DNA from: Duganella dendranthematis
Lineage (GTDB): Bacteria > Pseudomonadota > Gammaproteobacteria > Burkholderiales > Burkholderiaceae_D
NCBI RefSeq assembly: GCF_012849375.1
Contig: NZ_CP051684.1
Coordinates: 4,402,001-4,466,000, forward strand
Length of the DNA stretch: 64,000 nucleotides
Direction: 5' to 3'
A model generated the notes under the pieces. That model made no database searches. It worked only from the letters and a program-made list of their open reading frames with translations, and was not told the DNA's origin. Shown in pieces: positions 44,338 to 52,777 of this stretch (its first letter is position 1; the number at the start of each line of letters is the position of its first letter). Both the position numbers and the translations under genes were made by a program.

Positions 44338-46427
44338 GCAAATTGATGCGGATGGGGCAAGGCGGGCAAGGCCAGCGAGGTCCAAGAGGATCACACGGTC
44401 GACAGTTGTCACGAGCGACGCCCTGGCGACGGTGCTGGATGGTTTTGTTGCTCGTCTTGGCGAAGTGCGTCGGCGCGCCAGCGCACGCCGCGCCGGCGGT
44501 GGATATCGACAGCCAGCCGCTGGCGGCGGCGTGCAAGCCAGGCAAGGTGGTGGGCGGGACGGCAAACGGGCCGATGTTGCTGCGGCCGGCTGCGGCGTCT
44601 GTGTCGGCCTCGCCACCGTCGCCGCCCAGCGCTGGCGACCTGTATCAGTCCACGATGGACATTGGCGACTGGAGCGGCCATTTCTCGCGTTACATCTTGC
44701 CGGCTGGTGCGGCGGGCAGCGGTGGGGAATCTGTGCTGGCTTGGGACGCTGGCGCCATTCTCACCGGCAGCACCGGGCAGCCGCCAACGCCGACGCCGGA
44801 ACAGCGCAACATCTACACCGCCATCATTCAGCCCAACGGCGTGCTGACCATGACGCCCTTCACCTGGCAGACGCTCTCGGCCGAACAGCAAGCCGCGCTC
44901 AATCAGTCCGACAACGCCGGCGAACAACGCCTCAATTACCTGCGCGGCGACCGCACACTGGAAGGCAAACCATTCCGCCAACGCACCAGCATTCTCGGCG
45001 ACGCAGTCCATAGCACAGCCGTCTACGTCGGCGCCATCGACCACCGCGAAGCGGTCTACCTCGGCGCCAACGACGGCATGCTGCACGCTTTCGACGCCAT
45101 CACCGGCATCGAACTCTTCGCCTATGTGCCGGACGTGCTGGTCGCCCAACTGCACCACCTGACCAAACCCACCTACGTCCACCGCGCTTACGTTGACGGC
45201 CCGGCAAGTACCGGCCAAGTCAGCATCAACGGCAAACAAAAAACCATACTCATCTCCGCCATGGGCGGCGGCGCTCACGGCGTATTCGCGCTGGACGTCA
45301 CGGACCCAACACACTTCGCCGCCGGCCTCGGCGCGCTGTGGGAATTTACCGACCGCGACGATGTCTTAATGGGCAACGTCATCACCATGCCGCAGATCGC
45401 ACAAGTGCGCGTGCAAGCCGGCGGGTTGCGTTACTTCGCCATCGTCGCCAGCGGCATCAACAACGATGGCGACGGCGCGCTGTTTCTGCTGGCCCTCGAC
45501 AAACCCCGCGACCAGGGCTGGAAGCTCAACACCAACTACTACCGCGTTACCACGCTCGCCAGCGCACTCAGCGCGCCGGTGCTGCTGAAAGACAGCGAGG
45601 GCGCCTTGTTGTACGCCTACGCCGGTGATCAGCAGGGCAACCTGTGGCGTTTCGATTTCAGCGGCAAGGCACCGTGGCCCGACGCCATCGGGAAACCGCT
45701 GTTCGTGGCGCGTGACGCGCAGGGCCAGCGCCAACCGATCACTGAGCAGCCTTTGCTGGCCTACGCCAAGGTGCGCGGCTATGTCATCCTGTTCGGCACC
45801 GGGAGGCTGATAGAAAAAGCCGACCGCAGCGCGTCGCCTGTCACGCAATCGTACTACGGCATCATCGACAGCCTGCAGACGCCGCAGGAAGTGATTACTG
45901 GCCGCAAGCAACTGACGCCGCGTTTCCTCGACGGGAGCGGCGCATTGCTCAGCATCAGCGGCGCCCTCATGGATGCGCAGAGCAAGGGCTGGTACGTCGA
46001 CTTTGTGCAGACCAACGAGCGCAGTATCAATGCCGGCGTGCTAACCGACGGCGCGGTGCTGTTCAACACTGTGTTGCCCGGCGCTGATATGTGCGCGGCC
46101 ACGCGCAGCCGCAGCTACGCGCTGAGCGCAGTGACCGGACTGCCGGATGACGGCCGCTTCACCGCCATCTTGCCAAACAACGATGCGATTGTCGGCCTGA
46201 TGCTGCCCGAGTACACGCCGCTGCCGCTGTTGCTTCCGCAATCAGCGATGGCGGGGCCGCGCGATGCCACGGGACGCCTTCTGCAAACAAAGAAGTCAGC
46301 GCTGGTGCAGGTCGCGGGAGCAGGGCAGGTGGCGCCGATTGGCAGCGTCAAAAGCACGCGCCGCACGGGGCGGTTGAGCTGGCGCGAAATCAGTAATTGG
46401 CACGAATTGCACGAGGCCGCGAAATGA
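44334..46427 (+). CDS. pilY1: PilY1-type pilus tip adhesin, short form
   Basis: This 697-residue protein has a basic N-terminus and signal peptide (LVLAKCVGAPAHA). It then has the C-terminal PilY1 beta-propeller: STAVYVGAIDHREAVYLGANDGMLHAFDAITGIELFAYVPDVL, ISAMGGGAHGVFALDVTDPT and DQQGNLWRFDFSG. PilY1 proteins of Pseudomonas and Neisseria PilC are about 1000-1150 residues with a von Willebrand A domain in front; that domain is missing here. The calcium-binding-like loop DGDG is visible in INNDGDGALFLLAL. It is in the minor-pilin operon and its stop overlaps pilE. Confidence 0.87.
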   Translation: MSKLMRMGQGGQGQRGPRGSHGRQLSRATPWRRCWMVLLLVLAKCVGAPAHAAPAVDIDSQPLAAACKPGKVVGGTANGPMLLRPAAASVSASPPSPPSAGDLYQSTMDIGDWSGHFSRYILPAGAAGSGGESVLAWDAGAILTGSTGQPPTPTPEQRNIYTAIIQPNGVLTMTPFTWQTLSAEQQAALNQSDNAGEQRLNYLRGDRTLEGKPFRQRTSILGDAVHSTAVYVGAIDHREAVYLGANDGMLHAFDAITGIELFAYVPDVLVAQLHHLTKPTYVHRAYVDGPASTGQVSINGKQKTILISAMGGGAHGVFALDVTDPTHFAAGLGALWEFTDRDDVLMGNVITMPQIAQVRVQAGGLRYFAIVASGINNDGDGALFLLALDKPRDQGWKLNTNYYRVTTLASALSAPVLLKDSEGALLYAYAGDQQGNLWRFDFSGKAPWPDAIGKPLFVARDAQGQRQPITEQPLLAYAKVRGYVILFGTGRLIEKADRSASPVTQSYYGIIDSLQTPQEVITGRKQLTPRFLDGSGALLSISGALMDAQSKGWYVDFVQTNERSINAGVLTDGAVLFNTVLPGADMCAATRSRSYALSAVTGLPDDGRFTAILPNNDAIVGLMLPEYTPLPLLLPQSAMAGPRDATGRLLQTKKSALVQVAGAGQVAPIGSVKSTRRTGRLSWREISNWHELHEAAK

Positions 46428-46870
46428 AAGCCAACGGCTTCAGCCTGATCGAATTGCTGGTGGTGCTGGTGATCCTGGCCGTGCTGGCAGCCCAGGCCAT
46501 GCCGGCGTATCAGCAGCACATCATCCGAACCAAGCGCGGCGAAGCGCAATCGGCGTTGCTCAAGCTGATGATGCAGCAAGAGCGCTTTCATTCGCAGAAC
46601 AACACCTACATCGCATTCTCGGCCAGCAGCAGCGAACCGGAGGCCCGACTTTTCCAGTGGTGGAGCGGTGCCAAGCCACAAAGCAGCGCCTACGAAATCG
46701 AAGGCAAGGCCTGCAACGGCGAGACCATCCGGGAATGCGTGCAAATCGTCGCCACGCCCGGCACCCGCGCAGTCGATGCGCACTTTCGCGACGACGACTG
46801 CCAGACGCTGATGTTGACCAGCAACGGCCTGCGCCTCGCCAGCGGCCCGGCCTCCGGATGCTGGCTATGA
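46424..46870 (+). CDS. pilE: type IV pilin PilE-like
   Basis: The ATG at 46424 overlaps the pilY1 stop (ATGA) and gives 148 residues. The leader MKANG/FSLIELLVVLVILAVLAAQAMPAYQQHIIRTKRGEAQSALLKLMMQQERFHSQNNTY is typical of PilE, with Glu at +5. The C-terminus has a Cys pair (GETIRECVQIV and DDDCQTLMLTSNGLR...). It is probably a minor pilin in this operon, although the family includes major pilins. Confidence 0.85.
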   Translation: MKANGFSLIELLVVLVILAVLAAQAMPAYQQHIIRTKRGEAQSALLKLMMQQERFHSQNNTYIAFSASSSEPEARLFQWWSGAKPQSSAYEIEGKACNGETIRECVQIVATPGTRAVDAHFRDDDCQTLMLTSNGLRLASGPASGCWL

Positions 46871-47403
46871 AACATGCCGGCCTCACGCTGATCGAGTTGC
46901 TGATCATGTTGGTCATCGCCAGCGTGCTGCTCGGCGCTGCGGCGCCGTCATTCCACCAGTCGCTGCAACGCCTGCGCCTGCAAGCAGCCGTCAACGACTT
47001 GCTGGCTGCCATCGACCTGACCCGCACGCAAGCGTTGGCGCGCGGCAGCAAGGTGCTGATGGCGCCGCTGCAACAGGAATGGCAAAGCGGCTGGGTCGTG
47101 TTCCTCGACCAAAACGGCAACCGCCGGCCAGACGCGGAGGAAAAAATCCTTTACCGCCACGACCCGCTGCGCACCGACATCGTCATTACCTCCAAATTCA
47201 CTTCTGGCAATAGCCCGGCCTATCTGGCCTACAACGGCACCGGCCGTACTTGTGCCGCCGGCAACAGCATCGCCGCCCGCTGGGGCACGCTATCGCTGAC
47301 GCAGGGCGACCAGGCGCGCCATATCAAGATCAACATGCTGGGCCGCGTGCGCGTCTGCGATCCCGCCACCGCCTCTGCCAACTGCACCGGAGCCGACGAT
47401 TGA
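46867..47403 (+). CDS. fimT: minor pseudopilin FimT/GspH-type
   Basis: The ATG at 46867 overlaps the pilE stop (ATGA) and gives 178 residues. The leader MKHAG/LTLIELLIMLVIASVLLGAAAPSF is a prepilin site with Glu at +5. GspH-like features include a central ARGSKVLMAP block and WVVFLDQNGNRRPDAEEKIL, the usual PRTD-type end of FimT. It closes the minor-pilin operon. FimT proteins can bind DNA for natural uptake, which is known only for some members. Confidence 0.88.
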   Translation: MKHAGLTLIELLIMLVIASVLLGAAAPSFHQSLQRLRLQAAVNDLLAAIDLTRTQALARGSKVLMAPLQQEWQSGWVVFLDQNGNRRPDAEEKILYRHDPLRTDIVITSKFTSGNSPAYLAYNGTGRTCAAGNSIAARWGTLSLTQGDQARHIKINMLGRVRVCDPATASANCTGADD

Positions 47404-47447
47404 ACTAGCCTTTATAATGGCGCGATACCCAACTCGGCAGGAACAAT

Positions 47448-48542
47448 GTGAACATCCTTAACGATCTTGAAGGCATGACGCTGGCGCTGGAATGGGCCGC
47501 AAAGGGCCTGTACAGCACCGCGCCGAATCCGCACATCGGTTGCGTGATCGTGCGCGACGGCCAAGTGATCGGCGCCGGCGTCACGCAACAGGCCGGCAGC
47601 GACCACGCCGAAATTCAGGCGCTGAAGGATGCGCAGGCGCGCGGCCACGACGTGCGCGGCGCCACTGCCTACGTGACGCTGGAGCCGTGCAATCACCACG
47701 GCCGCACTCCGCCATGCTCGGACGCGCTGGTGCGTGCCGGCCTCGGCCGCGTGGTGGCGGCGATGGAAGATCCGAACCCGCTGGTGGCCGGGCAGGGCTT
47801 GGCCAAGCTTGCCGCCCATGGCATCGAGACCAGCGTCGGCTTGCTGGCCGAACAGGCGTATGAACTGAACATCGGCTTTTTCTCGCGCATGACGCGCGGT
47901 CTGCCGTGGGTGCGCATGAAAACCGCCGCCAGCCTGGACGGCATGACAGCGCTGCACAACGGCGTCAGCCAGTGGATCACTGGTCCGGAAGCGCGTGCCG
48001 ACGGCCACCACTGGCGCGCGCGCGCCGACGCCATCCTGACCGGCATCGGCACCGTCAAGGCCGATAATCCGCAACTGAACGTGCGCGCCGTCGAGACCCC
48101 GCGCCAGCCGCGCCGCATCGTGGTCGATAGCCGGCTTGATATTGACCTTTCCGCCAAAATATTGGAGGGAGGCGGGACGTGGATCGTGGCCGCCGTGCGC
48201 CATTCGGAGAAGGAAGCCGCGCTGGCCGCCGCCGGTCACGACGTCATCGTGCTGCCCAACGCCAGCGGCAAGGTCGATCTGCCCGAACTGATGCGCGAGC
48301 TGGGCCGCCGCCAGATCAACGAGCTGCACGTCGAAGCCGGCGGCAAGTTGAACGGTTCGCTGATCCGCGAAGGCTGCGTCGATGAGCTGCTGGTGTATCT
48401 GGCGCCGGCGCTGATCGGCGACGCGCAAGGCATGTTTGCCCTGCCGGCGCTGACCGACCTGGCCAACAAGAAAATGTTGAAATTTCACGAGGTTAAGCAG
48501 ATCGGCGAAGATTTGCGTATCCTTGCCCGCTTCACTCATTAG
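47448..48542 (+). CDS. ribD: bifunctional deaminase/reductase RibD
   Basis: The GTG at 47448 gives 364 residues; an ATG at 47475 is possible. The N-terminal deaminase has the zinc motif HAEIQAL and EPCNHHGRTPPCSDALV; the C-terminal reductase has MKTAASLDGMTALHNGVSQWITGPEARADGHHWRARADAILTGIGTV. It catalyses the second and third steps of riboflavin synthesis. ribE starts 8 bases after the stop. Confidence 0.97.
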   Translation: MNILNDLEGMTLALEWAAKGLYSTAPNPHIGCVIVRDGQVIGAGVTQQAGSDHAEIQALKDAQARGHDVRGATAYVTLEPCNHHGRTPPCSDALVRAGLGRVVAAMEDPNPLVAGQGLAKLAAHGIETSVGLLAEQAYELNIGFFSRMTRGLPWVRMKTAASLDGMTALHNGVSQWITGPEARADGHHWRARADAILTGIGTVKADNPQLNVRAVETPRQPRRIVVDSRLDIDLSAKILEGGGTWIVAAVRHSEKEAALAAAGHDVIVLPNASGKVDLPELMRELGRRQINELHVEAGGKLNGSLIREGCVDELLVYLAPALIGDAQGMFALPALTDLANKKMLKFHEVKQIGEDLRILARFTH

Positions 48543-48550
48543 GAAAAACT

Positions 48551-49186
48551 ATGTTTACTGGTATCGTCGCCGCTGTCGGCAAAATTGAATCGGTCAAACC
48601 GCTGGAAGGCGGCTCTTTCGCAGGCGTGCGCCTGGACATCAACGCCGGCGGCCTGCCGCTGGCTGACGTCGGCCTGGGCGATTCGATCGCCATCAACGGC
48701 GCCTGCATGACGGTGGTGGAGAAGGACGCCACCAATTTCCGCGTCGACGTCTCGCGCGAAAGCCTGAACAAGACTGTCGGGCTGGATACGACCACCGAGG
48801 TCAACCTGGAAAAAGCGCTGACGCTGAACGAGCGCCTGGGCGGTCATCTGGTGTCCGGCCACGTTGACGGTCTGGGTGTGGTGCGCAAGTTCGAGCCGGT
48901 GGGCGAATCGTGGGAACTGGTGATCGAATCGCCGCACGAGCTGGCCAAGTTCCTGGCCTACAAAGGCTCGATCGTGGTCAATGGCGTGTCGCTGACCGTC
49001 AACCGCGTGACCGATATCGGCATCGGCGCCGACCTGGTGTGCCAGTTCTCGATCAACCTGATCCCGCACACCATCGCCGTCACCACCCTGAAGCACCTGA
49101 AAGTCGACGCCAAGGTCAATTTGGAAATCGACCTGATCGCCCGTTACGTCGAGCGCATGGTGTCGGTTGGCGCCGCCACCAAATAA
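48551..49186 (+). CDS. ribE: riboflavin synthase, alpha subunit
   Basis: This 211-residue protein has two lumazine-binding repeats (GGLPLADVGLGDSIAINGACMTVVEKDATNFRVDVSRESLN and LVIESPHELAKFLAYKGSIVVNGVSLTVN), with the N-terminal MFTGIV that is always present. It dismutates two dimethylribityl-lumazines to riboflavin. It ends against the stop of a convergent dehydrogenase with no gap. Confidence 0.97.
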   Translation: MFTGIVAAVGKIESVKPLEGGSFAGVRLDINAGGLPLADVGLGDSIAINGACMTVVEKDATNFRVDVSRESLNKTVGLDTTTEVNLEKALTLNERLGGHLVSGHVDGLGVVRKFEPVGESWELVIESPHELAKFLAYKGSIVVNGVSLTVNRVTDIGIGADLVCQFSINLIPHTIAVTTLKHLKVDAKVNLEIDLIARYVERMVSVGAATK

Positions 49187-50680
49187 TTACTTCATCAGCG
49201 ATTGCAAGGTTGCGCGCACACCGCTGCGCGTGACCGCCATCCACAAGCTGTTGTAGGTGGTGACCATGCGGGCGTGCTGCGTCAACTTCATGCCGCGGAA
49301 GCAGCTCAGGTCGAGAATCGCCGAGGGCGGGCCGTTGCGCACCAGCGACCAGTCCGCATTGCTCAGGCGCGGTTCGTTGACGTCGTAGCGGTCGCCGCGC
49401 GCATCCAGTCCATTCAGATACAAACGGAAACAGGCCAGCAGGAAGGCCACGCGGCGGCAGTTGAAGCCTCGGCTCAGCATGCCCTTGACGGTGGCGGTAT
49501 AAAACACCGGAATCTTCGCCGCGCCATCGTGCGCCACGCGCGTCAGCTGGTCGGCAATCGCCGGATTGTTAAAGCGCTCCAGCACGCTGTTCTTGTAATC
49601 CTCCAATACCAAACCTTCAGGCTCGTCGAGCAGCGGCATGACGTCGTGTTCCATGAAGTTGTGCAGCAGCTGGCGCAGGTCGTCATCGGCTATGGCTTCC
49701 GGTACGGTGCGGTAGCCCAGCAGCAGGCCCGGATACGCCAGCATCATGTGCGAGGCGTTCAGCATGCGGCCTTTGATCGCTTCGTGCTGGGTCACGTCGT
49801 CCAGCAGTTCGACTCCGACGGCGGCCAGATCGGGGCGGCCGGCGCTGAAGCGGTCTTCGATCACCCATTGCGTGTACGGTTCGGCCAGCGCTGGCATCTG
49901 GTCGTTGACGCCGCTGGCGCTGTTCAGCGCGTCCGCCTGGTCGGCCGGAATGCCGGGCGCGATGCGGTCCACCATGCTGTTGGGGAAGGCCACTTCGGTG
50001 GCGATCCAGTCGGCGAGTTCCACATCCACCGCTTGCGCGTAGCTCAGCACGGCCAGACGGGCGGTGTCGCCGTTGTGGCGCAGATTGTCGCAGGACACCA
50101 CGGTGTAGCCGCCGCTGCCGTTGTCGCGCCGGCGGCGCAGCGATTCGACCAGGTAGGCAAACGCCGAGCGCGGTGCACCGCCTGCCAGTTCGGCGGCGAT
50201 GTCGGGCGCGGTCACGCGGAATTCGCCGGTCGCTTCGTTGAGGTTGTAGCCGCCTTCGGTGATCGTCAGCGTGACGATGCGGATGGCGGGATCGCTCAGG
50301 CAGCGCAGCACTGCTTCCGGATCGGCCGGCGCATGCAGGTAGTCGATCATGGCGCCGATCACGCGCGCGTTGGCGCTGCCGTCGGCGCCGGTTTCGGTCA
50401 CGGTGTACAGGCCGTCTTGCCGGGCGAAGGCGGCGGCTTTGGCTTGCGCCTGCTCGCTGTCGCCCAGACCGATGCCGACGATGGCCCAGTCTTCATGGCC
50501 CGGCAGGTGCAGACATTGGTCAATGTAGGCGGCCTGATGCACGCGGTGGAAGTTGCCGACGCCGATGTGGGCGATGCCGGCGCTCAGCTTGCTGCGGTCG
50601 TAGCCGGGCAGGGCCAGCTCAGGGTTGTGTCGTTGCAGCGCGTCCAGCGTGGCGCTGGACAGGGGCGTGGTGTTCATCAT
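49187..50680 (-). CDS. mannitol dehydrogenase family protein (mannitol/fructuronate reductase type)
   Basis: The ATG at 50680 overlaps the SemiSWEET stop by 4 bases (a second ATG at 50677 is equally near the GGAGG) and gives 497 residues. The NAD-binding N-terminus is SAGIAHIGVGNFHRVHQAAYIDQCL, the catalytic region is EAIKGRMLNASHMMLAYPGLLLGY with the K-x-x-x-x-N-x-x-H pattern, and VAFPNSMVDRIAPG is also kept. Members oxidise D-mannitol, D-arabinitol, fructuronate or tagaturonate. Linkage to a small sugar carrier and a ROK regulator points to a sugar alcohol. Confidence 0.92.
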   Translation of the reverse strand: MMNTTPLSSATLDALQRHNPELALPGYDRSKLSAGIAHIGVGNFHRVHQAAYIDQCLHLPGHEDWAIVGIGLGDSEQAQAKAAAFARQDGLYTVTETGADGSANARVIGAMIDYLHAPADPEAVLRCLSDPAIRIVTLTITEGGYNLNEATGEFRVTAPDIAAELAGGAPRSAFAYLVESLRRRRDNGSGGYTVVSCDNLRHNGDTARLAVLSYAQAVDVELADWIATEVAFPNSMVDRIAPGIPADQADALNSASGVNDQMPALAEPYTQWVIEDRFSAGRPDLAAVGVELLDDVTQHEAIKGRMLNASHMMLAYPGLLLGYRTVPEAIADDDLRQLLHNFMEHDVMPLLDEPEGLVLEDYKNSVLERFNNPAIADQLTRVAHDGAAKIPVFYTATVKGMLSRGFNCRRVAFLLACFRLYLNGLDARGDRYDVNEPRLSNADWSLVRNGPPSAILDLSCFRGMKLTQHARMVTTYNSLWMAVTRSGVRATLQSLMK

Positions 50681-50934
50681 CGGAACCTCCATTTCATGAT
50701 CAGCACCGCGCAAGCGAGCACGAGGGTGATGCCGTTGTTGATGGCGATCGGCCAGGCCTTGATGCTGATGCCGTACATCAGCCACAGGAAGACACCGAAG
50801 CAGAAGACGCAGTACATGCCGGTCGAGACGCCTTCCGCCGAGCGGCGGCGCCAGATGAGGATTACCTGCGGCACAAAGGCGAGCGTGGTGCAGGCGGCGG
50901 CAATCAAGCCGAGAAGGTTGGAATCAATTTGCAT
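50677..50934 (-). CDS. SemiSWEET/PQ-loop sugar transporter
   Basis: The ATG at 50934 (AAAGGAGAA just upstream) gives 85 residues with three membrane helices: NLLGLIAAACTTLAFVPQVILIW (PQ motif), GMYCVFCFGVFLWLMYGISI and WPIAINNGITLVLACAVLIMKWRF. This is the size and motif of bacterial SemiSWEETs, which dimerise to move sugars down a gradient. It is translationally coupled to the dehydrogenase and stands behind a large palindrome controlled probably by the divergent ROK gene. Confidence 0.92.
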   Translation of the reverse strand: MQIDSNLLGLIAAACTTLAFVPQVILIWRRRSAEGVSTGMYCVFCFGVFLWLMYGISIKAWPIAINNGITLVLACAVLIMKWRFR

Positions 50935-50952
50935 GGTTCTCCTTTCGTATTT

Positions 50953-50981
50953 AATTAATAAATCAACTTGATTTATTAATT
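50953..50981. promoter_or_regulatory. 29-bp perfect palindrome, probable ROK operator
   Basis: AATTAATAAATCAA and its exact complement are separated by one C. It lies between the divergent SemiSWEET and ROK start codons (gap 50935-51028), 19 bases before the former and 47 before the latter, and is AT-rich as usual for NagC/XylR-type sites. Confidence 0.85.
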
Positions 50982-51028
50982 GAGCGAGAATTATACTACA
51001 CAAATAAAATAACCTTCCATTTCTTGCC

Positions 51029-52180
51029 ATGAACCCAACACAACGCCGGCTCGGCGCCAATGAGCGCCGCATGCTGCACGAGATCCGCCGCCACTGCAGC
51101 CTGGCCAAGGCCGAGCTGGCGCGCGTGACCGAACTGAGCACGCAAACCGCGTCGGTCATCATCAACCGGCTGCTGGACGAGCAGCTGGTGCGCAAGCTGG
51201 AGGTGCAGCGTGGCAAGGTGGGCCAGCCGTCGCAGCCGATTGCGCTGAATCCGTTGGGAGCGTACGCGATCGGCATCCAGATCGGCCGCCGCATGCTGAA
51301 GGTGGTGCTGGTGGATCTGCTCGGCACGGTGCTGGAGCGCTGGGAGCTGGCCTACGCCAGCCCGGACGCCGGACTGATATTCCCGGCCATCGAGCAGCAA
51401 CTGGCGCGCATGCTGGCCACACTGGGGGCCGAAGCGGCGGCGCGCGTGTGCGGCGTCGGCGTGTCGGCGCCGCGCAATTTTGGTGAATGGGAAGAACTGC
51501 TACGCATGCCGGCTGCCGATGCGGCCGAGTGGGGCGGCATGGCCATCGGCCAGCGGGTGCAGGCGTTGACGCCGATGCCGGTCAGTCAGGCCAAGGATAC
51601 GGCCGCTGCCTGTATGGCCGAATTGCTGGTCGGCCGCGGCCGCGGCCTCGCCAGCTACCTGTACATTTACGTGGATACGCTGGCGGGCGGCAGTCTGGTC
51701 ATCAACGGCTGGCCGCATGCCGGCGTGCATGGCAATTCCGGCGCGGTCGGCTCGATGCCGATGCAGGCCGCGCGCGACGGTGCGCCGCCGCAGTTGCTGA
51801 ACGTGGCTTCGCTGGTCACGCTGGAACAGCGCTACGAAGCGGCCGCCCTGGCGTCGGACGCCATGGCCGATGAGCGCGCCTTGCAGCAGCCGTGGTTGCC
51901 GCTGACGCAAGCCTGGCTGGCCGAGGCCGCCAATGCGATCGCCTACGCCATCTGTAGCGCGGCCTGTTTGATTGATCTGGACGGGGTGGTGGTGGATGGC
52001 CGTTGCGACCGCGCCTTGCTGGCGCAACTGCTGGCGCTGGTGGAACAGGAACTGGGCCGCTATAACTGGGCCGGCGCCGCGCGCCCCGAGCTACAGGCCG
52101 GCGAGGTCGGCGACGACGCCAAGGTGATCGGCGCGGCCTATTTGTCGCTGCATGCTAGTTTTGCGCCGCTGCAGGGCTAG
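51029..52180 (+). CDS. ROK family transcriptional regulator (XylR/NagC type)
   Basis: This 383-residue protein has an N-terminal winged helix (NERRMLHEIRRHCSLAKAELARVTELSTQTASVIINRLLDEQLV) and a sugar-kinase-like ROK domain (GIQIGRRMLKVVLVDLLGTVLERWEL; VCGVGVSAPRNF; PHAGVHGNSGAVGSMPM). The ROK zinc motif CxCGxxGCxE is not evident, so the sensing domain is a divergent form. It is divergent from SemiSWEET-dehydrogenase and most likely regulates it through the palindrome. Its end overlaps the cytochrome gene by 26 bases tail to tail. Confidence 0.9.
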   Translation: MNPTQRRLGANERRMLHEIRRHCSLAKAELARVTELSTQTASVIINRLLDEQLVRKLEVQRGKVGQPSQPIALNPLGAYAIGIQIGRRMLKVVLVDLLGTVLERWELAYASPDAGLIFPAIEQQLARMLATLGAEAAARVCGVGVSAPRNFGEWEELLRMPAADAAEWGGMAIGQRVQALTPMPVSQAKDTAAACMAELLVGRGRGLASYLYIYVDTLAGGSLVINGWPHAGVHGNSGAVGSMPMQAARDGAPPQLLNVASLVTLEQRYEAAALASDAMADERALQQPWLPLTQAWLAEAANAIAYAICSAACLIDLDGVVVDGRCDRALLAQLLALVEQELGRYNWAGAARPELQAGEVGDDAKVIGAAYLSLHASFAPLQG

Positions 52181-52568
52181 CGGCAGCCGGCGCCGACAGG
52201 CTTTTCAGGTAGGCGATCAGGGCGGCGCGTTCTTCTTTGCTGCGCACGCGGAAATCCATGTTCTGGCCGGGGAGGAATTTTTCCGGATCGGTCAGCCAGC
52301 GGTCGAGCGAGGTTTCGTCCCACACCAGGTTAGCCTTGCGTAGCGCGCGCGAATAGTCGTAGCCCTTGACGCTGCCGGCGCGGCGGCCGAACACGCCGCG
52401 ATGGTGCGGGCCGGTGTCGTCGACGTCCAGCGTATGGCACTCGGTGCAGCGTTGTTGCCAGACGCGCTGGCCCATTGCGATTTGCCGATTGTCCTGCGCC
52501 TGCGCGGCAGCCCCCGCCAGCAGAGCCAGAAAAAGCGTTGAGGCACGGATGAGTATGGTCGATTTCAT
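52155..52568 (-). CDS. c-type cytochrome, one heme
   Basis: The ATG at 52568 gives 137 residues with a signal peptide (MKSTILIRASTLFLALLAGA, ending AQA), one heme site CTECH (about 40) and the distal Met in FLPGQNMDFRV. The pattern RVWQQRCTECHTLDVDDTGPHHRGVFGRRAGSVKGYDYSRALR is that of the class I cytochrome c2-like family. It is probably a soluble periplasmic electron carrier. It converges with the ROK gene, sharing 26 bases at the 3' ends. Confidence 0.92.
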   Translation of the reverse strand: MKSTILIRASTLFLALLAGAAAQAQDNRQIAMGQRVWQQRCTECHTLDVDDTGPHHRGVFGRRAGSVKGYDYSRALRKANLVWDETSLDRWLTDPEKFLPGQNMDFRVRSKEERAALIAYLKSLSAPAAASPAAAQN

Positions 52569-52777
52569 AATCTGGCTGCGCTTTTTTGTTTGTATATTGC
52601 TTATACGCAATTGCATGGCAAATGGATTCACGTCGTTGCCAATAGTCATCTTAGCGGAATTCGATAAGAGTTTTGCAAGTTCGGTGGATAAAAGCGGGCT
52701 TTTGCGGTGGGGCGGGCGTAAATCCTTTAAAATAGCGGGTTAAGAAATACTCATGCACAGTCTTGAAGGAATAAAAA

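Noticed and set aside
52569..52777. FMN riboswitch before ribBX
   Set aside because: None of the conserved FMN-element segments are seen in the 209-base leader.
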